Shown in pieces: positions 8,358-17,162 of a DNA stretch of 64,000 bases. The notes under the pieces are model-generated. The model did not search any database. It saw only the letters and a list, made by a program, of their open reading frames with translations, and was not told where the DNA came from. This DNA comes from Burkholderia sp. 9120. GTDB taxonomy: Bacteria > Pseudomonadota > Gammaproteobacteria > Burkholderiales > Burkholderiaceae. Each line of letters opens with the position of its first letter. Within the stretch, counting starts at the first letter, position 1. The stretch covers positions 744,001-808,000 of the forward strand of contig NZ_JQNA01000001.1 in the NCBI RefSeq assembly GCF_000745015.1, in the 5' to 3' direction. The position numbers and the translations under genes were made by a program.

Positions 8358-9491
8358 GTGATCCGCTCGCCCGCCCGCTTCGCTTCACCGCTTAAGTCGC
8401 TTAAGTCGCTTAAGTCACCCCAGTCACTCCAGTCACGCCCGTCGCTCAAGCCGCTCTGGTCCCGCCTCGCGCGCGCCAGCGCCGCCGCGCTCGCCGCCGG
8501 CGCGGTCATCAGCACCGCCCTGGGCGCGCTCGCCCCGCAAGCAGCCTACGCCGACGAAACCGCGATCTGCTACAACTGCCCGCCCGAATGGGCCGACTGG
8601 GCCAGCCAGATCAAGGCGATCCAGCAAAAGACCGGCATCCGCGTGCCGTTCGACAACAAGAACTCCGGCCAGTCGATCGCGCAACTGATGGCCGAGCAGA
8701 AGAGCCCGGTCGCCGACGTGGTGTACCTGGGCGTGTCGTCGGCATTCCAGGCGAAGGACAAAGGCGTGATCCAGCCGTACAAGCCGGCGCACTGGGACGA
8801 CATTCCCGCCAACGAGAAAGACCCGCAAGGCTACTGGTTCGCGATCCACTCGGGCACGCTGGGCTTCTTCGTCAATAAGGACGCGCTCGAAGGCAAGCCG
8901 GTGCCGCGTTCGTGGGCCGACCTGCTCAAGCCTGAATACAAAGGCATGATCGGCTACCTCGATCCGTCGAGCGCGTTCGTCGGCTATGCGGGTGCGGTGG
9001 CGGTGAACCAGGCGCTCGGCGGCACGCTCGACAACTTCGAACCGGGCCTCGACTGGTTCCGCAAGCTGAAGGCCAACGCGCCGATCGTGCCGAAGCAAAC
9101 CGCCTACGCGCGCGTAATGTCCGGTGAAATTCCGATCCTGCTCGACTACGACTTCGACGCCTACCGCGCCAAGTACAAGGATCACGCGAACGTCGAATTC
9201 GTGATTCCGAAGGAAGGCACGATCTCGGTGCCGTACGTGATGAGTCTGGTGAAGGGCGCGCCGCACGAAGCGAACGGCAAGAAGGTGCTTGATTTCGTGC
9301 TCTCCGACGAAGGCCAGAAGCTGTGGGCCGAGGCTTATCTGCGTCCGGTCCGCGCCAGCGCGATGAGCCCGGAAATGGCCGCCAAATTCCTGCCGGCCGC
9401 CGACTACGCACGCGCCAAGCCGGTGGATTTCGGCAAGATGGCGGAGAAGCAATCGAGCTTCGGCGAGCGTTATCTCCAGGTGATGCATTGA
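8358..9491 (+). CDS. ABC transporter periplasmic substrate-binding protein
   Basis: Translation starts at a GTG preceded by CAGGAGA. The 377-residue product has an unusually long, Lys/Ser/Pro-rich n-region (built on a 9-bp direct repeat, residues 12-20), a hydrophobic core at about 38-62 and a probable cleavage site after Ala65. The mature part belongs to the iron/polyamine/2-aminoethylphosphonate-type binding proteins (SBP_bac_8-like): VPFDNKNSGQSIAQLMAEQ, ADVVYLG, GTLGFFVNKDAL, and a late VLSDEGQKLWAEAYLRPVR. The next genes encode two permeases and an ATPase, overlapping head to tail. Its substrate is unknown; a phosphodiester or its polar head group is suggested by the phosphodiesterase at the end of the cluster. 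Confidence 0.85.
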   Translation: MIRSPARFASPLKSLKSLKSPQSLQSRPSLKPLWSRLARASAAALAAGAVISTALGALAPQAAYADETAICYNCPPEWADWASQIKAIQQKTGIRVPFDNKNSGQSIAQLMAEQKSPVADVVYLGVSSAFQAKDKGVIQPYKPAHWDDIPANEKDPQGYWFAIHSGTLGFFVNKDALEGKPVPRSWADLLKPEYKGMIGYLDPSSAFVGYAGAVAVNQALGGTLDNFEPGLDWFRKLKANAPIVPKQTAYARVMSGEIPILLDYDFDAYRAKYKDHANVEFVIPKEGTISVPYVMSLVKGAPHEANGKKVLDFVLSDEGQKLWAEAYLRPVRASAMSPEMAAKFLPAADYARAKPVDFGKMAEKQSSFGERYLQVMH

Positions 9492-10312
9492 ACGACATTA
9501 CGTTCCCACTGCGCTGGCGCATTGCGTTGATCGCGCCGGCGCTGGCGGTGTTCATCGCGTTCTGGCTGTTGCCGATGGGTGCGCTTGCACAACTGAGCGG
9601 CGACGGCCACGCCTTCGCCACCTATCGCGCGATGCTGACCAATCCGCGCTACATGTCGAGCCTCGGCGCGACCGTGCTGCTCTCGGCGGCGGTCACGGCG
9701 GCGACGCTCGTGCTGTCCGTGATCGCCGGCTTGCTGCTGGCGCGCCGCGAGTTTCCGCTCAAGCGCACGCTGCTCGCGCTGCTCACCTTTCCGCTGGCGT
9801 TTCCCGGCGTGGTGGTCGGCTTCATGGTGATCATGCTGGCGGGACGCCAGGGGCTGATCGGCGCGCTCTCGCTCAAACTCACCGGCGACCGCTGGGTGTT
9901 CGCGTATTCGATGAGCGGCCTGTTTCTCGGCTACCTGTACTTCTCGATTCCGCGCGTGATCGTCACGGTCATGGCGTCGGCCACCAAGCTCGACGCGTCG
10001 CTCGAAGAAGCCGCGCGTTCGCTCGGCGCGTCGCCGTGGCGGATTACGCGCGACATCGTGCTGCCCGCGTTGTCGCCGGGTCTGATCGCGGCGGGCGCGG
10101 TGTGTTTCGCGACCTCGATGGGCGCGTTCGGCACGGCCTTCACGCTCGCCACCGACATCGACGTGCTGCCCATGACCATCTACACCGAGTTCACACTGAA
10201 CGCGAACATGGTGACGGCGGCCGGCCTCTCGATCGTGCTCGGCATCGTCACGTGGGCGGTGCTGGCTTTCGCGCGCAGCGTGAGCGGTTCGGCCGTGGCG
10301 GCAAGCGCATGA
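9488..10312 (+). CDS. ABC transporter permease (first)
   Basis: This 274-residue integral membrane protein has about six hydrophobic segments and the EAA loop (LDASLEEAARSLGASPWRIT, near residue 175). The best start is the TTG at 9488, which overlaps the stop of the binding-protein gene (TTGA), so translation is coupled; no ATG lies in frame nearby. It would form the inner-membrane channel together with the next gene, as in Fe(III)- or 2-aminoethylphosphonate-type importers. Confidence 0.85.
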   Translation: MNDITFPLRWRIALIAPALAVFIAFWLLPMGALAQLSGDGHAFATYRAMLTNPRYMSSLGATVLLSAAVTAATLVLSVIAGLLLARREFPLKRTLLALLTFPLAFPGVVVGFMVIMLAGRQGLIGALSLKLTGDRWVFAYSMSGLFLGYLYFSIPRVIVTVMASATKLDASLEEAARSLGASPWRITRDIVLPALSPGLIAAGAVCFATSMGAFGTAFTLATDIDVLPMTIYTEFTLNANMVTAAGLSIVLGIVTWAVLAFARSVSGSAVAASA

Positions 10313-11286
10313 GCGGCATCGTCAAACCCGGGGCAACCCGACAACCGGACCCCGCGTCTTCGATGAACACCCTTCACGCTCCTTTTCAGCCGGCCGCGAA
10401 GCCACGCTCGCGGTTCAAGCTGCCGACGTCGAGAAGCTGGCTCGCGGCCGGCCAATGGCTCGTCACGCTGCTGCTGTGCGCGTTTCTGATCGTGCCGGTC
10501 GTCATGTCGATCATGGCCGGGCTGACGGTCAACTACTTCAAAGGCGTGTCGAGCGGACTGACGCTGCGCTGGCTCGTCGAAGTGTGGACGCAGTATCATG
10601 ACTCGGTGTTCCTGTCGCTCGAAGTCGCGGCGGCGACCTTGTTCATCACGCTGCTCACCGGCGTGCCCGCGGGTTACGTGCTCGCGCGCAGCAAGACGCG
10701 GCTGTCGCGCGTCATCGAAGAATTTCTGGTGCTGCCGATCGCGCTGCCCGGGCTCGCGTCCGCGCTCGCGCTGCTGGTGGTCTACGGCGGCTTCACGATG
10801 TTCCGCATGAGCGTGGCCTTTATCGTGGTGGGGCATGTGGTGTTCACGCTGCCCTTCATGGTGCGCGCGGTCGCCGCGGTCTGTGCGAGCAGCGATCTGC
10901 GCACGCTCGAAGAAGGCGCGGCGAGTCTCGGCGCAAGCTTCTGGCAGCGCTTCGTGACGGTCGTGCTGCCGAATGCGCGGCCGGGCATCGTGGCCGGCGC
11001 GCTGGCGGTCGTGACGCTGTCGATCGGCGAATTCAATCTGACGTGGATGCTGCATACGCCCGACACCAAGACGCTGCCGGTCGGTCTCGCCGACACCTAC
11101 GCGTCGTTGCGCATCGAGATCGGCAGCGCGTACACGATTCTGTTTTTCATCATGACGATGCCCCTGCTCGTCGCGATGCAATGGCTCGGCGTCGATTCGA
11201 CCGGTCAGCGCAGCGCGGCGAAAAAACGCAGCGCGGCCTCGGCATCGAAGTCCATCATCAAGTCAACGCCCACGTCCACGCCATGA
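10309..11286 (+). CDS. ABC transporter permease (second)
   Basis: The 325-residue protein overlaps the first permease by the four-base ATGA. A polar N-terminal region of ~45 residues precedes about six membrane segments; the EAA-type loop reads LEEGAASLGASFWQRF. A second ATG at 10363 (NTLHAPF) could be the real start and would remove 18 residues. It ends with a Lys/Ser-rich cytoplasmic tail and overlaps the ATPase gene. It pairs with the preceding permease as the second half of the channel. Confidence 0.85.
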   Translation: MSGIVKPGATRQPDPASSMNTLHAPFQPAAKPRSRFKLPTSRSWLAAGQWLVTLLLCAFLIVPVVMSIMAGLTVNYFKGVSSGLTLRWLVEVWTQYHDSVFLSLEVAAATLFITLLTGVPAGYVLARSKTRLSRVIEEFLVLPIALPGLASALALLVVYGGFTMFRMSVAFIVVGHVVFTLPFMVRAVAAVCASSDLRTLEEGAASLGASFWQRFVTVVLPNARPGIVAGALAVVTLSIGEFNLTWMLHTPDTKTLPVGLADTYASLRIEIGSAYTILFFIMTMPLLVAMQWLGVDSTGQRSAAKKRSAASASKSIIKSTPTSTP

Positions 11287-12335
11287 AACTCACCTCCGTT
11301 CCCATTACGCTCGCGCAGTGCGCGAAAACGTTTCGCGGCACGCGCGTGCTCGAACCGCTCGATCTGCAGATCGGCGCCGGCGAAACGCTGGTGTTGCTCG
11401 GCCCGTCGGGCTGCGGCAAGACCACGACGCTGCGCATGATCGCGGGTCTCGAAACACCGGACGCAGGCGGCCGCATCGCATTCGGCGACGAAGACGTCAC
11501 CGCGCTGCCGATCGAAAAGCGCCAGGTCGGCATGGTGTTCCAGAGCTACGCGCTGTTTCCGAACCTGACGGTGCGCGGCAACATTGGCTATGGGCTGCAG
11601 ATCCGGCGCACGGCCGCCGACACCGCGCGCCAGCGCGTCGACGAATTGCTCGCAATGATGCGTCTCACCGCGCACGCCGACAACCCGATCGACCAGTTGT
11701 CGGGCGGCCAGCGTCAGCGCGTGGCGCTGGCTCGCGCGCTCGCGGTGCAGCCGCGCGTGCTGCTGCTCGACGAACCGCTCACCGCCCTCGACGCGCGTTT
11801 GCGCGACACCTTGCGCAGCGAAATGAATACGCTGTTGCGCGAGCTGGGCATTACCACCGTCTACGTGACGCACGATCAGGCCGAAGCGATGGAACTCGGC
11901 GACCGCATCGTCGTGATGAGCGCGGGGCGCATCGAGCAGATCGGCTCGCCGCGCGACATCTACTACCGGCCCGCGAATCGCACGGTCGCGCAGTTCGTCG
12001 GCACGATTAACCGGCTGGCGGGCGAACGCCGCGATGGCATGCTGACCACCACCGGCGGCGCGGTGCCGCTGCCCGCCTTGTTAAGCGCCGCGCAAGGCAA
12101 CGCCGCGCACGAGATTTTCTTCCGTCCGGAAGACGCGTATCTCGCCGATCCGGCCAACGCGCAATTGCGCGGCCACGTGGAAAGCACGGCGTTTCTCGGC
12201 GAACGCACCCGTCTGACGATAGGCGGCGCCGCACCGGACGCGTTGCTGATCGACGTCGCGGGCCGCGTCGAATTGGCGCGCGGCACGCCGGTCGGCATCT
12301 CGATCGCGCAGGACGCGCTGATTGCGCTATCTTGA
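11283..12335 (+). CDS. ABC transporter ATP-binding protein
   Basis: The 350-residue ATPase has Walker A GPSGCGKTT at about residues 40-48, Q-loop MVFQSYALFPNLTV, signature LSGGQRQRVALARAL, Walker B VLLLDEPLTALD and the switch histidine in YVTHDQ. A C-terminal TOBE-like domain (about 245-350) marks the importer class of MalK/PotA/FbpC ATPases. Its ATG overlaps the stop of the second permease. It powers the importer encoded just upstream. Confidence 0.92.
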   Translation: MKLTSVPITLAQCAKTFRGTRVLEPLDLQIGAGETLVLLGPSGCGKTTTLRMIAGLETPDAGGRIAFGDEDVTALPIEKRQVGMVFQSYALFPNLTVRGNIGYGLQIRRTAADTARQRVDELLAMMRLTAHADNPIDQLSGGQRQRVALARALAVQPRVLLLDEPLTALDARLRDTLRSEMNTLLRELGITTVYVTHDQAEAMELGDRIVVMSAGRIEQIGSPRDIYYRPANRTVAQFVGTINRLAGERRDGMLTTTGGAVPLPALLSAAQGNAAHEIFFRPEDAYLADPANAQLRGHVESTAFLGERTRLTIGGAAPDALLIDVAGRVELARGTPVGISIAQDALIALS

Positions 12336-12381
12336 CGACATCGCGCTGCCCGACTGAGCGCGTTAAAAAAAGGACTACCCC

Positions 12382-13209
12382 ATGCTGCTGGCTCAAATTA
12401 GCGACCTGCATATCAAACGGCCGGGCGCGCTCGCTTACCGCCGCGTCGACACCGGCGCGCATCTGGCGCGCTGCGTCGCCGCGCTCAACGCGCTCGAACC
12501 GCGTCCCGATGCCGTGATCATGACCGGCGACCTCGTCGACCAGGGCGACCCTGAACAGTACGAGTACCTCAAAGCGCTACTCGCGCCGCTTGAGATTGCC
12601 TACTTCCTGCTGGTCGGCAATCACGACGAACGCGCCGCCTTGCGCGCGGCGTTTCCCGATCGCGCGGAATTGCGGAGCGGCGGCGAGTTCGTGCACTACG
12701 CGGTGGATATCGGCCCGCTGCGTTTGATCGCGCTCGATTCGATGGTGCCGGGTCAAAGCGCAGGCTTGCTGTGCGACGCCCGGCTCGCGTGGCTCGCGAC
12801 GCAACTCGACGCGGCGCAAGGCAAGCCGACGGTGGTCGCGTTGCATCACCCGCCGTTCGTGTGCGGCATCGGTCATATGGACGAATTGCGGCTCGACCCG
12901 GCGGCGGCCGACAAACTCGCCGCGTTGATCGCGCGTTATCCGAATGTGGAGCGGGTGATCTGCGGCCATGTGCATCGGCCGATGTTCGTCCGCTTCGGCG
13001 GCACGATCGCCTCCGCCGTGCCGGCGCCCGCGCATCAGGTCGCGCTCGATCTGCGCGACGACGCGCCGTCAGCGTTCATGATGGAGCCGCCCGCGTACGC
13101 GCTGCATCGCTACGATCCGGCGACCGGCATCGTCACGCATCACGCGTATGTCGAGGCCGCCGACGGGCCGTATCCGTTCTATGAACCGGAAGGCGCGTTG
13201 ATCGACTGA
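12382..13209 (+). CDS. GpdQ-like phosphodiesterase (class III metallophosphoesterase)
   Basis: The 275-residue length equals that of Enterobacter GpdQ (274), and the resemblance extends along the chain. Binuclear metal ligands are all present: DLH near residue 8, GDLVD near 50, GNHDE near 80, HHPP near 155 and GHVHRP near 195. Such enzymes hydrolyse glycerophosphodiesters and other phosphodiesters; related CpdA enzymes use 3',5'-cAMP. It lies 46 bases after the ABC ATPase gene in the same orientation, so a model in which an organophosphodiester is imported and then cleaved in the cytoplasm is reasonable. There is no signal peptide, in agreement with a cytoplasmic enzyme. Confidence 0.85.
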   Translation: MLLAQISDLHIKRPGALAYRRVDTGAHLARCVAALNALEPRPDAVIMTGDLVDQGDPEQYEYLKALLAPLEIAYFLLVGNHDERAALRAAFPDRAELRSGGEFVHYAVDIGPLRLIALDSMVPGQSAGLLCDARLAWLATQLDAAQGKPTVVALHHPPFVCGIGHMDELRLDPAAADKLAALIARYPNVERVICGHVHRPMFVRFGGTIASAVPAPAHQVALDLRDDAPSAFMMEPPAYALHRYDPATGIVTHHAYVEAADGPYPFYEPEGALID

Positions 13210-13375
13210 TCCGGGCGCTTGATCCGATCAACTGATTCGATCGCCCCTGGGCCTTTCCGGCGCGGGGCGAACGGGTCACGCGGCCGTCGGCGCCATCAGC
13301 ACGATCTGCCCTGCTCCGGTATGATCGGCACGCTCAAGGACCGCGCATGGGCCGGTCCGTCGAACGTCGCCTCTC

Positions 13376-14587
13376 ATGTCCACACCCAATCCGTCTTCTC
13401 CCGCTACCGCCGACCGGTCGTTGCGCGGTCTGCTGTTTCTGCTCGCGACCATCGCCGGTGTGTCGGTCGCGAACATCTACTACAACCAGCCGCTGCTCGA
13501 CAATTTCCGCCAGTCGTTTCCGGCCGGCGCGTCGTGGGTCGGCGCGGTGCCGGCTGTCACGCAACTCGGCTACGCCGCGGGCATGCTGCTGCTGGCGCCG
13601 CTTGGTGACCGTTTCGATCGACGCCGGCTGATCCTGCTGCAAATCGTCGGCATGTGTATCGCGCTGGTCGTGGCCGCTGCGGCGCCGACGCTGACGGTGC
13701 TGATCGGCGCAAGTCTGGCGATCGGCGTACTCGCCACCATCGCGCAACAGGCCGTGCCGTTTGCCGCGGAACTCGCGCCGCCGGCCGAGCGCGGTCACGC
13801 GGTCGGCACCGTGATGAGCGGTCTGCTGCTGGGAATTTTGCTGGCACGAACGGCCGCCGGTCTCGTCGCCGAATACTTTGGATGGCGCGCGGTGTTCGCT
13901 GTGTCGGTCGTCGCGCTGCTGGCACTGGCGGTGGTGATCATTCTGCGTCTGCCGAAGAGCCAGCCGACTTCGACGCTGCCCTACGGCAAGTTGCTGGTGT
14001 CGATGTGGCATCTGATCGTCGAGCATCGCGCGCTGCGCGAAGCGTCGCTGACCGGCGCGGCCATGTTCGGCGCGTTCAGTATTTTCTGGTCGGTGCTGGC
14101 CTTGCTGCTGGCCGGTGCGCCGTTCCATCTCGGGCCGCAGGCCGCGGGGCTGTTCGGGATCGTCGGCGCGGCCGGCGCGATGGCCGCGCCGCTCGCCGGC
14201 AAGTTCGCGGACAAGCGCGGACCGCAGTCGATCATCACCGTGTCGATCGCGCTGGTGGCGATTTCATTCGTGGTATTTGGCGCCTCGGCGAAGAGTATTG
14301 CCGGGCTCGTGGTTGGCGTGATCATTCTCGACATTGGCGTGCAGGCCGCGCAGATTTCCAACCAGTCGCGCATTTACGCGCTGAAGCCCGATGCACGCTC
14401 ACGCGTGAATACGGTGTACATGGTGGCGTATTTCATTGGCGGGGCGTTCGGTTCCGGCGTCGGCGCATTCGTCTGGCCGATGTTCGGATGGCTCGGCGTC
14501 AGCGTGGCCGGACTCGCGTTCGCCGGGCTCGCGGCGTGGAATCATCTGGCGCTGCCGGCTCGTGCGAAACGTCAGGGTCTGCTTTGA
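13376..14587 (+). CDS. MFS transporter (drug/sugar efflux type)
   Basis: This 403-residue protein has twelve predicted membrane segments. Family features are the N-terminal NIYYNQPLLDNF, the loop-2/3 motif PLGDRFDRRRLIL and the segment-5 run AVGTVMSGLLLGILLART. It belongs with the DHA1-like exporters often annotated YgaY/arabinose-efflux type. No regulator is adjacent, and the substrate cannot be deduced. A strong terminator follows. Confidence 0.85.
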   Translation: MSTPNPSSPATADRSLRGLLFLLATIAGVSVANIYYNQPLLDNFRQSFPAGASWVGAVPAVTQLGYAAGMLLLAPLGDRFDRRRLILLQIVGMCIALVVAAAAPTLTVLIGASLAIGVLATIAQQAVPFAAELAPPAERGHAVGTVMSGLLLGILLARTAAGLVAEYFGWRAVFAVSVVALLALAVVIILRLPKSQPTSTLPYGKLLVSMWHLIVEHRALREASLTGAAMFGAFSIFWSVLALLLAGAPFHLGPQAAGLFGIVGAAGAMAAPLAGKFADKRGPQSIITVSIALVAISFVVFGASAKSIAGLVVGVIILDIGVQAAQISNQSRIYALKPDARSRVNTVYMVAYFIGGAFGSGVGAFVWPMFGWLGVSVAGLAFAGLAAWNHLALPARAKRQGLL

Positions 14588-14609
14588 CCGGTTGAAAATT
14601 TGAAACGTT

Positions 14610-14635
14610 AGCCGCTGTTTTCAGCGGCTTTTTTT
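14610..14635 (+). terminator. Rho-independent terminator after the MFS gene
   Basis: AGCCGCTG (14610-14617) pairs perfectly with CAGCGGCT (14622-14629) around a TTTT loop and is followed by six Ts. Confidence 0.93.
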
Positions 14636-14662
14636 AGCCGGCGTTCAAGCCGCGCGAGGCGC

Positions 14663-15112
14663 TCATTGACCGCCTCGCGCATACGCGTATTCATGCAGCG
14701 CGTCGATCACCCGGTCGAACTCGAACGACTTGTCGTAGAAGTGCCGCACACCGTATTGCTCGCAACGTTCCCGGTAAGCCGGCAACGCGTGATTCGTCAG
14801 CACTGCGGCGAACACCGTGTCGATCAGCCCTTCACGTTGCAAGTACGCCAGCACGGGAACGCCCGAGCCCTGCTTGAGTTGCAGGTCCACGATCACCGCG
14901 TCGAACGCTTCGTCGGTCAGCAGCGCGATCGCCTGATCGGCGGAATCGGCGTAAGCGCAGACGCGCAGCAAACCCGACGCGTCGATCGCTTCCACCAGGC
15001 TGCGGCGGATCAGCGGCGAATCCTCGATCAGCAGCACGCGCAACGGCGCGTGATTCGCTGATTCGGCAACAGGGTTAGGTTCGCTGTTCATCGGCTGGTC
15101 TCGATCGTCCAT
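14663..15112 (-). CDS. Receiver-only response regulator
   Basis: The 149-residue protein is a single CheY-like receiver: acidic pair in LLIEDSPL, phosphoacceptor Asp in DAVIVDLQL, Thr in AAVLTNHA and Lys in FYDKSF. There is no output domain. Its ATG overlaps the stop of the upstream NarL-type gene by one base (TAATG), so the two are made together. It may act as a phosphate sink or an adaptor for the same kinase, probably the HisKA_3 kinase at 17163. A start at 15091 is also possible. Confidence 0.88.
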   Translation of the reverse strand: MDDRDQPMNSEPNPVAESANHAPLRVLLIEDSPLIRRSLVEAIDASGLLRVCAYADSADQAIALLTDEAFDAVIVDLQLKQGSGVPVLAYLQREGLIDTVFAAVLTNHALPAYRERCEQYGVRHFYDKSFEFDRVIDALHEYAYARGGQ

Positions 15113-15744
15113 TATTCGATCAGGCCGTTCTTGATCGCGTAATAAGTCAGATCGGCATTGTTCGCCAAACGCATTTTCTCGAGCACGCGCGCCCGATAGG
15201 TGCTCACGGTCTTCACGGACAAATGCAATTCCTCCGCGATTTCAGTAGGAAGCCGGCCGGCCGCGAGCTTGCAGAAGATCTGGAACTCGCGCTCCGACAG
15301 CGCTTCATGCGGCCGCCCCGCAGCGGGTTTGTCGAGATTGTCGGCGAGCGTATCGGCAACCGCTTCCGATAAGTAACGATGCCCGCGCGCCACCGAACGA
15401 ATCGCCCGCACGATCTCCTCCGGCTCGCAATCCTTGTTCAGATAACCGTTCGCGCCGGCACGCAGCAGGTTGATCGCGTACTGACTCTCCGGGTAGCCCG
15501 ACAGAATCAGCACGCCCTGCTCGGGGCGCACCTGTTTGATCACGCGCAACGTGTCGATGCCGTTTTTATCCGGCATCGCGATGTCGAGCAGCACCACGTC
15601 GAACGCCTGCTCGCGCACGAGGCTGATGGTTTCGTCGCCGGTGGCGGCTTCCGCCGCGACGCACATGTCCGGCTCGTCGGCGACGAACTGCCTGAAACCC
15701 CCTCGGACGATCGCATGGTCGTCGGCTATCAACACTCGAATCAT
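15112..15744 (-). CDS. NarL/FixJ-type response regulator
   Basis: The 210-residue protein starts MIRVLIADDHAIVRGG. The receiver has its phosphoacceptor Asp in VVLLDIAMPDKNG and the switch region ILSGYPESQYA. The LuxR-type helix-turn-helix follows (LSEREFQIFCKLAAGRLPTEIAEELHL...), ending near residue 205. The start at 15744 is chosen because it is where family members begin; the frame remains open to 15855. It shares an operon with the receiver-only gene and faces the kinase at 17163 across three stress-type genes. The targets are unknown. Confidence 0.92.
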   Translation of the reverse strand: MIRVLIADDHAIVRGGFRQFVADEPDMCVAAEAATGDETISLVREQAFDVVLLDIAMPDKNGIDTLRVIKQVRPEQGVLILSGYPESQYAINLLRAGANGYLNKDCEPEEIVRAIRSVARGHRYLSEAVADTLADNLDKPAAGRPHEALSEREFQIFCKLAAGRLPTEIAEELHLSVKTVSTYRARVLEKMRLANNADLTYYAIKNGLIE

Positions 15745-15939
15745 CGGCTTGGTGTCCCTGCAGTGGAAACGCTCCAGAGCAGACATTGTAATGATCTCCG
15801 GCACGCTGGCGCACCGGTCATGCGGAGCGGTACGAAAGCCGGCGGCGCTTGCCATTCATGCTGCGTGCAACGGACGCGGGACCTTGCTTCTTTCCAGACC
15901 CACCCGCGCCCGGCACGCGCCGGCATAGCGTCACCGGGC

Positions 15940-16518
15940 TTATTCCCGTCCTTCGAGAAGATCCGCCATGTCGTCGGCATGCTCTTCTTCGACCGCGAGA
16001 ATGTCTTCGAACATACGGCGCGTCGTCACGTCCTTCTCGCCAAGATAACGAACGATCTCGCGATAGGTGTCGATGGCAATCCGCTCGGCGACCAGGTTCT
16101 CCTTGATCATGTCCGTCAGATTGTCGCCTTCCTTGTACTCCGAATGCGAGCGCGTCTTCAGGCCGTCCGGTGCAAAATCCGGCGCGCCACCGAGTTGAAC
16201 GATGCGCTCGGCGATGCGGTCGGCGTGCTCCTGCTCCTCGGCCGCGTGTTCGGCGAACTCCGCCGCCACGGCCTCCGAGTTAATACCCTTGGCCATGAAG
16301 TGATGCCGTTTATAACGCAAAGTACAGACGATTTCCGTGGCCAGCGCGTCGTTGAGCAGCTTCAGCACGGTCTCGCGGTCCGCCCCGTAACTCTGCGTGA
16401 CCGGACCGTCGGACATATGCTTGCGCGCGTCCTCGCGAATCTTCTTCAGGTCCATCACGAACGGCTGGTTAGGCGGAGTTTGGGTGGCGGCGCTCTGGGC
16501 ACCTGGTGACTTCGACAT
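15940..16518 (-). CDS. Ferritin-like (bacterioferritin-family) protein
   Basis: The 192-residue four-helix protein has diiron-type ligands spread over the helices: ATEIVCTLRYKRHHF, EHAAEEQEHADRIAERI, ENLVAERIAIDTYRE and ILAVEEEHADDMADLL, i.e. the Glu and ExxH pattern of ferroxidase centres. The first ~45 residues are polar. Such proteins oxidise and store iron or protect DNA under stress. A strong ribosome site (AAGGAGAA) precedes the start. Confidence 0.88.
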   Translation of the reverse strand: MSKSPGAQSAATQTPPNQPFVMDLKKIREDARKHMSDGPVTQSYGADRETVLKLLNDALATEIVCTLRYKRHHFMAKGINSEAVAAEFAEHAAEEQEHADRIAERIVQLGGAPDFAPDGLKTRSHSEYKEGDNLTDMIKENLVAERIAIDTYREIVRYLGEKDVTTRRMFEDILAVEEEHADDMADLLEGRE

Positions 16519-16607
16519 TTAATTTCTCCTTAATCCGTTTTGGGGGGAACAACGCATCCCGCACGAATCGCGCCTGATGCGCCGGTCAAAGAGGAATCGC
16601 TGCGCGT

Positions 16608-16769
16608 CTACGTTCGGAACACGCCGAGCAACAACGTGACCACGAACACGACGAGGAAAATGTAGAACAGGATCTTGGCGATTTCCGCCGCGCCCGCTGC
16701 AATGCCGGTAAAACCGAACACGGCCGCGATGATCGCGATCACGAAAAAGACAATGGCGTAGTGAAGCAT
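16608..16769 (-). CDS. DUF1328 (YtjA-like) small membrane protein
   Basis: This 53-residue protein starts [20 protein letters not shown] and has two hydrophobic segments around the conserved [16 protein letters not shown] core of the DUF1328 family. The start at 16769, rather than 16808, follows the family's beginning and the GGAGAG just upstream. It is one of two tandem paralogs. These proteins are found in stress regulons; their mechanism is not known. Confidence 0.88.
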   Translation of the reverse strand: MLHYAIVFFVIAIIAAVFGFTGIAAGAAEIAKILFYIFLVVFVVTLLLGVFRT

Positions 16770-16814
16770 GGCAACTCTCCTTTCAGTGGGGTTCCGCTCG
16801 ATGTGCAAGCCGCG

Positions 16815-16991
16815 CTAATCGACGATCTTTTTCGTCACCACGAAGCCGAGCACGAGGAACACCACGCACAGAATCACGAACACGATAAACAGGAACTTCG
16901 CGATCGCGGCCGCTCCCGCCGCAATGCCGGTAAAGCCAAGCAGGCCGGCGATTATCGCGACGACGGCGAAGAACAACGCCCATTTCAGCAT
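16815..16991 (-). CDS. DUF1328 (YtjA-like) small membrane protein, paralog
   Basis: The 58-residue product begins [20 protein letters not shown] and shares [16 protein letters not shown] with its neighbour at 16608. A longer frame to 17027 exists, but the family length and the GAGAAAG before 16991 favour the shorter one. The tandem pair lies just before the ferritin-like gene, suggesting a shared stress response. GC-rich code and spacing look native. Confidence 0.88.
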   Translation of the reverse strand: MLKWALFFAVVAIIAGLLGFTGIAAGAAAIAKFLFIVFVILCVVFLVLGFVVTKKIVD

Positions 16992-17162
16992 GGTGGCTTT
17001 CTCCCGAAACAATGAATGAACGATCAAGGCTCATGCTATCGATCGGGGCACGAACGCGCATTCCGACGCACGCCGGTTTTCGTGTGAGAATCCGCTTACA
17101 TTGGATTACGGCAGCGTTACGGCGGTGGACGTTACACTGATGCCCCATCCGAGGAGCCGAAT

